This document shows, in pieces, positions 60,273-64,000 of a DNA stretch of 64,000 bases; positions within the stretch are counted from its first letter, which is position 1; the number at the start of each line of letters is the position of its first letter. The translations under genes and the position numbers were made by a program. Location: the NCBI GenBank assembly GCA_016716505.1, contig JADJWF010000001.1, positions 124,001-188,000 of the forward strand, in the 5' to 3' direction. The notes under the pieces were generated by a model. The model saw nothing but the letters and a program-made list of their open reading frames with translations, was not told the origin of the DNA and did no database searches. Origin of the DNA: Verrucomicrobiota bacterium (GTDB taxonomy: Bacteria > Verrucomicrobiota > Verrucomicrobiia > Limisphaerales > J093).

Positions 60273-61253
60273 ATGTCCGCCCTTGCCGTTGCGCGCCATG
60301 CGATGAACACCCGTTTCGAGGTGCTGCTGCACGGGGGCAACCCCATCGTCCTGCGGGCGGCGGCGGACGAGGCGCTGAACGAGATCGAACGCCTCGAAGC
60401 GCAACTGAGCCTGTTCCGGCCGACGAGCGAGATTGCGCGAGTCAATGCCCACGCGGCGCTCGAACCGGTGCGAGTGTCTCCTCCGGTGTTCCGGTTGTTG
60501 CAACGGGCGCGTGAATTGTGTGCGGCAACCGACGGCGCGTTTGACCCCACCGTGGCGCCGCTGCTGCGGGCCTGGGGATTCCTCGGCGGGCCGGGCAGGG
60601 TGGCCCGGGCGGACGAACTCGAAGCCGCGCGGGCTCTGGTGGGCATGCTTCGGGTTGAACTGGATCCGAAAGCACTGACGGTTCGCTTTCCGCTACCGGG
60701 GATGATGCTGGACCTCGGGGCGATCGGAAAGGGTTACGCGATTGATTGCGCGGCGGACGCACTGCGCGAAGCGGGAATCGAAAACGCCTTCATCCACGGC
60801 GGCACGTCGAGCTGCTATGCCATCGGGACCGCCGAGGACGGCGCGCCCTGGCGGGTGGCCGTGAACACCCCTGGCCCCCCGGACGCGGTCCCGGCCGGCC
60901 CCACAGCCGCACTGCCCGAAGCCCTGGAAGTCGTCCCGTTGCGGGACGAATCACTGGGCGTGTCAGCGGTGGAAACCAAGGCTTTTCGGGACGGCGAGCG
61001 AACCTACGGGCACGTCTTGGACCCGCGCACAGGCGTTCCCGTTCAAGCGGCCCGCCTGGCAGCGGCGGTCCTGCCGAGCGCAACCGAGACGGACGCCCTT
61101 TCCACCGCGTTGATGACGCTCGGTTCGGGTGGGCTGACGCTGCTGCGAGAGCGTTTTCCCCGGGGCCGCTTTCTCGTCGTTGCCAGCGGCGCACAGGACA
61201 ATGAGTGGGCCGTGCATCGCGTCGGCTTCGCTTCACCGCTGGCCGGTGGCTGA
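60273..61253 (+). CDS. apbE: FAD:protein FMN transferase ApbE
   Basis: A 326-residue flavinyltransferase that attaches FMN to a Thr or Ser of extracytoplasmic proteins. Landmarks are MNTRFEVLLHG, AQLSLFRPTSEIARVNAHA, FDPTVAPLLRAWGF, MLDLGAIGKGYAIDCAADAL, NAFIHGGTSSCYAIG, TYGHVLDPRTGVPVQ and ATETDALSTALMTLG (the Mg-binding end). No membrane or lipoprotein signal is obvious, so it may be cytoplasmic or use an unusual export. Partner flavoproteins (Nqr, Rnf, fumarate reductase) are not in the window. It shares a strand with the next gene. Confidence 0.93.
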   Translation: MSALAVARHAMNTRFEVLLHGGNPIVLRAAADEALNEIERLEAQLSLFRPTSEIARVNAHAALEPVRVSPPVFRLLQRARELCAATDGAFDPTVAPLLRAWGFLGGPGRVARADELEAARALVGMLRVELDPKALTVRFPLPGMMLDLGAIGKGYAIDCAADALREAGIENAFIHGGTSSCYAIGTAEDGAPWRVAVNTPGPPDAVPAGPTAALPEALEVVPLRDESLGVSAVETKAFRDGERTYGHVLDPRTGVPVQAARLAAAVLPSATETDALSTALMTLGSGGLTLLRERFPRGRFLVVASGAQDNEWAVHRVGFASPLAGG

Positions 61254-61331
61254 TCCGCGCCAAACCCGCGACGGCGTATCAGGCTTGAGGAATTCAGTGC
61301 AGCGGTCACAGTCCGCGTGGAGTCTCTTGCG

Positions 61332-62111
61332 ATGAAACTTTCCCAATTCATCTGTCTCGCCGTCGCAGCCCTTCTCGCCGGCGGCGTATGCACCCGGGCG
61401 GCCGAGGCCTTCATCGGCGTCGGCGCGAAACCGGCGCCGGGCGCGGAAATCCTGTTCGACGGGTCGCGCGAAATGCTCGATGCCAAATGGACTTACTGGG
61501 AGGGGCCCCGGTTTGCCTCGTCCCTGCCCATCAAGTGGAAGATCGTGCCGGATCCCGTGGACGGTGGTACGTGCCTCTCGACCTTCGACCCGGCAGCCGA
61601 GGGCGGCAAATACGGCGCCGCCGACATTGTCACCAAGAAGCCCTATCGGGACTTCCGCCTGCACGTGGAGTTCCTCGTCATGGAGCCGGGTGGCAACAGC
61701 GGCGTCTATCTTCAGAACCGTTACGAGATTCAAGTGCTGGACGGCGACCGGACCAAGCACGGCATGGGCGCGGTCATCAACGAAACCGACTCGCCGTACC
61801 ACGCTTACAATGGCGTGGGCAGGTGGAACGCCTACGACATCGTCTTCCGCGCCGCGCGCTTCCAAGATGGCCGGCGCGTGGAGAAGGCGATGCTCACGAT
61901 GTATTTCAACGGCCAGAAGGTGCATCGCAACGTGCCGATCAACCAGGTATGGGGCGGCCCGAATTCCGGCGTGGATGGCGGGAATGACGGCGGAAAAGGC
62001 ATCACCGACACGCCCCAAGGCATCAAGCTCCAGGCCGAGGGACACGACGTCCGCTATCGCAACATCTGGATCAAGGAACTCGACCTAGCCACGCCGGACA
62101 CCGACTTCTGA
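61332..62111 (+). CDS. DUF1080-family secreted protein
   Basis: A 259-residue exported protein with a signal peptide (MKLSQFICLAVAALLAGGVC) and a DUF1080 sandwich: EILFDGSREMLDAKW, VEFLVMEPGGNSGVYLQNRY, EIQVLDGD, NGVGRWNAYDIVFRAARF and NVPINQVWGGPNSG. The ATG at 61332 starts the signal peptide; a frame open upstream adds only five residues. The family includes glycoside hydrolases that work with Gfo/Idh/MocA oxidoreductases; here it lies near a Tat-exported one. The gene is convergent with xseA. Confidence 0.9.
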   Translation: MKLSQFICLAVAALLAGGVCTRAAEAFIGVGAKPAPGAEILFDGSREMLDAKWTYWEGPRFASSLPIKWKIVPDPVDGGTCLSTFDPAAEGGKYGAADIVTKKPYRDFRLHVEFLVMEPGGNSGVYLQNRYEIQVLDGDRTKHGMGAVINETDSPYHAYNGVGRWNAYDIVFRAARFQDGRRVEKAMLTMYFNGQKVHRNVPINQVWGGPNSGVDGGNDGGKGITDTPQGIKLQAEGHDVRYRNIWIKELDLATPDTDF

Positions 62112-62212
62112 GCGGGGTTCACGCCGCTGCGTGATCCGCAGCACCCGGGAACCCAACGGCGACCTCCGCCACCAGCGAACCGCCCGGGTAACGTCGTCGC
62201 GCCGGTCGGCGG

Positions 62213-63614
62213 TCACGAACCTTGATCGGGTTCCGCCACGCTCGTGATTTCCCCGCTCGCGAGCCGCGTCCGCAACCGTTGACCCGCGGTGACCTCGCCT
62301 GCCGCGCGGATCACGCGGCCGGTGGCCGCATCCCGCGTGATCGAGTAGCCCCGCGCGAGCACCTGCGCCGGCGACAGCAGACGGAGCCGTTCGCCCAGCA
62401 GGGCCAGCCGGTGCGCGCGATCGTCGAATCCACGCCGCGCTGCCTGCACCAGGCGGAGTTGCAGTTGCTGGAGGCCGTTGCGCTGACGGTCCAGTGCGAG
62501 CCCGGGCCGCACCCGCTGCCAGGCCGAACGGACCGCCTGCCAACGGAAGCGCCGGGCGTCGAGTCCAGTCCGTGCCGCGCGCATCAGGCTGGCCAGCAGG
62601 TCGTCCAGCCGCTGCCAGTGCTCATTCAGCCGGCGCCGCGGGTGCGCGCGGGTCAGGCGGCCGGCCAGTTCGGCAAGGTTTTGCCCCGCACGGTCGAGCC
62701 GCGCGCGGGCGAGGGCGGCGAGGCGGAGGGGCGCCTCCTCCACAAATTGCCGGCTCGCGCAAACGCCCTCGGTGAGAATCTCGGCGGCGGCGCTCGGCGT
62801 GGCCGCCCGCACGTCCGCCACGAAATCGCAGATCGTGAAGTCAATCTCGTGGCCGACGGCGGACACCACTGGCAGACGCGACGCCGCGACCGCCCGGGCC
62901 ACGCTCTCCTCGTTGAACGGCCACAAGTCCTCCAAACTGCCGCCGCCCCGGGTCACCAGGATCACGTCCAGCTTCAGCCGGTCCGCGAGTTCGCTCAGCC
63001 GGCCAATCGCCGCCGCGATTTCAGCGGCGGCGGCCTCGCCCTGAACCCGGCACGGCGCAAGGATGAACCGCAGCGCCGGGTCGCGTCGTTCGCAGACGTG
63101 GAGCACGTCCCGTAGCGCCGCGCCGGTGGGAGAGGTCACGACTCCGACGCAACGCGGAAAGCGCGGCAAGGGGCGCTTGCGCTCCGGCGCGAAGAGCCCT
63201 TCCGCGGCGAGCTTCTGCTTGAGCCGCTCAAAGGCGAGTTGCAGCGCGCCGACGCCCTGCAGCTCGATGGCTTTGACAATCAGTTGGTACTGCCCCCGCG
63301 GCTCATACACGCTGAGCTCGCCCTGCAGCAGCACCTTGCGGCCGTCTTCGAGCAGGTCGCGAAAACCCCGGGCGTCGTTGCGGGAAGAGCACGCAGTTCA
63401 ACTGGGCTGCGGCATCCTTGAGCGTGAAATACGCGTGGCCAGAGGCCTGCAACCGCAGATTCGAAATCTCGCCCGAGACCCAAAGCGGACCGAAGTGTTG
63501 CTCCAGGAGCCGGCGCACCTGCGCGGTCAACTCGGCCACGGTGAGCACCCGGCGCGTTTCGGCGACCGGAAACAACTCGCCAAAATCCCACTGTGAGGAG
63601 CTGGTGCGCGGCAT
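62213..63614 (-). CDS. xseA: Exodeoxyribonuclease VII large subunit, frameshifted
   Basis: Together the two frames encode a typical XseA: ATG 63614 begins WDFGELFPVAETRRVLTVAE and the OB-fold (WVSGEISNLRLQASGHAYF, KDAAAQLNCVLF); after a shift the chain continues in the next frame with NDARGFRDLLEDGRK, VVTSPTGAALRDVLHV, VTRGGGSLEDLWPFNEES and VSAVGHEIDFTICDFVADV. One base too many in the GGG run at 63382-63384 explains the break. The main body (63334-62213) has all catalytic residues. The gene begins 12 bases after the phosphoesterase stop. Its partner xseB is not seen. It is read as an indel in an otherwise intact gene or an assembly error. Confidence 0.9.
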
Positions 63615-63626
63615 GGCAGGCGCGGG

Positions 63627-64000
63627 CTATTTATGGTCGCCGGGCATCGCCTCCGAAACGCGGGTGATGGAGACCGCGTGACCGTTGCGCGGCTCGATCT
63701 CAACCAGCGCGCCCTGCAGGAGCACGCGGCCGGTGGCCACCTCGAACCGCTGCGGCACGCTCGTGAGAAACCGGCGGATCACCGGCTCAATCTTCCGCCC
63801 CAGCACACTTTCGTGCGGCCCGGTGAACCCGGCGTCAGTGAGGTAGGCGGTGCCACCCGGGAGGATTTGCTCGTCTGCCGTTTGCACATGGGTGTGCGTT
63901 CCGACCACCGCGCTGACCTGTCCGTCCACAAACCGCGCCAGCGCGATCTTCTCCGCCGTGGCCTCGGCGTGGCAGTCCACGAAGATGAGCCGCGTGACCG
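63627..64000 (-). CDS. YmdB-type (TIGR00282) metallophosphoesterase, 5' end beyond the window
   Basis: The last 124 codons of a metallophosphoesterase of the YmdB/TIGR00282 type, which act on cyclic nucleotides in characterised relatives. The frame is open to base 64000; internal landmarks are VDCHAEATAEK, SAVVGTHTHVQTADEQI (the metal-binding His pair of HTHV), GTAYLTDAGFTGPHESVLG and EVATGRVLLQGALVEI. The GTG at 63980 is internal rather than the start. It precedes xseA in an apparent operon. Confidence 0.9.
   Translation of the reverse strand, partial: VTRLIFVDCHAEATAEKIALARFVDGQVSAVVGTHTHVQTADEQILPGGTAYLTDAGFTGPHESVLGRKIEPVIRRFLTSVPQRFEVATGRVLLQGALVEIEPRNGHAVSITRVSEAMPGDHK

Overview
The window is GC-rich, densely coding bacterial DNA that looks like a chromosome segment from a Verrucomicrobiota bacterium (Pedosphaera/Limisphaera-type). 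This assignment is inferred from the gene families, not from a marker gene. The supporting signs are three separate pseudopilin-like proteins with an FTLIELLVVIAIIAILA-type N-terminus, DUF1080 proteins, Tat-exported Gfo/Idh/MocA oxidoreductases, an XylR/AraC-type regulator, secreted proteins ending in an FYRL-like module, and a giant exported multi-domain protein.

Layout. 1-13.3 kb is housekeeping: a CapD/FlaA1-type sugar-nucleotide dehydratase (5' end missing), FtsH, a cytidylate-kinase-like protein, sigma-54 (RpoN), DNA-3-methyladenine glycosylase I, L-serine dehydratase, then on the minus strand an AddA-like helicase-nuclease, LptB and a pseudopilin. 13.4-35.4 kb is a long minus-strand run devoted to sugar and glycoside use: a beta-propeller/phosphoesterase, a DUF1080 protein, two overlapping glycosidase-like paralogues, an epimerase fused to a four-helix-bundle domain, a Gfo/Idh/MocA oxidoreductase, an MFS carrier, a four-carbon acid sugar kinase, a cyclase-family hydrolase, an isocitrate/isopropylmalate-type dehydrogenase, a DUF5060 glycosidase, a pseudopilin and a secreted protein, facing a divergent XylR-type regulator. 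A REP-associated tyrosine transposase and its REP/BIME palindromes sit inside this run at 24.6-28.5 kb and supply codons to several of the genes.

36.8-44.2 kb is decayed accessory DNA: a broken copy of part of the xylR gene, an IS481-like element, broken exported proteins, a Tat leader fused to a beta-propeller/FN3 fragment, and an IS remnant. 44.3-56 kb is one 3,896-residue exported protein with LamG, Ig-like, CARDB, Calx-beta-like, cadherin-like and cohesin-like regions. A second IS481-like copy, in opposite orientation, closes this region at 56.2-57.4 kb. From 57.9 kb come initiator tRNA-Met, another transposon-like remnant, a Tat-exported oxidoreductase, ApbE, a DUF1080 protein, and on the minus strand a frameshifted xseA and a YmdB-type phosphoesterase cut by the window end.

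The sugar genes plausibly act together: exported hydrolases release acidic or oxidised sugars, the MFS carrier imports them, and the oxidoreductase, dehydrogenase, cyclase-family enzyme and kinase feed them into central metabolism. No substrate can be named from sequence alone. The most unusual feature is the RayT/BIME cassette fitted between translationally coupled operon genes so that its palindromes encode the C-termini of two adjacent proteins. No CRISPR array, rRNA operon or complete prophage was seen.
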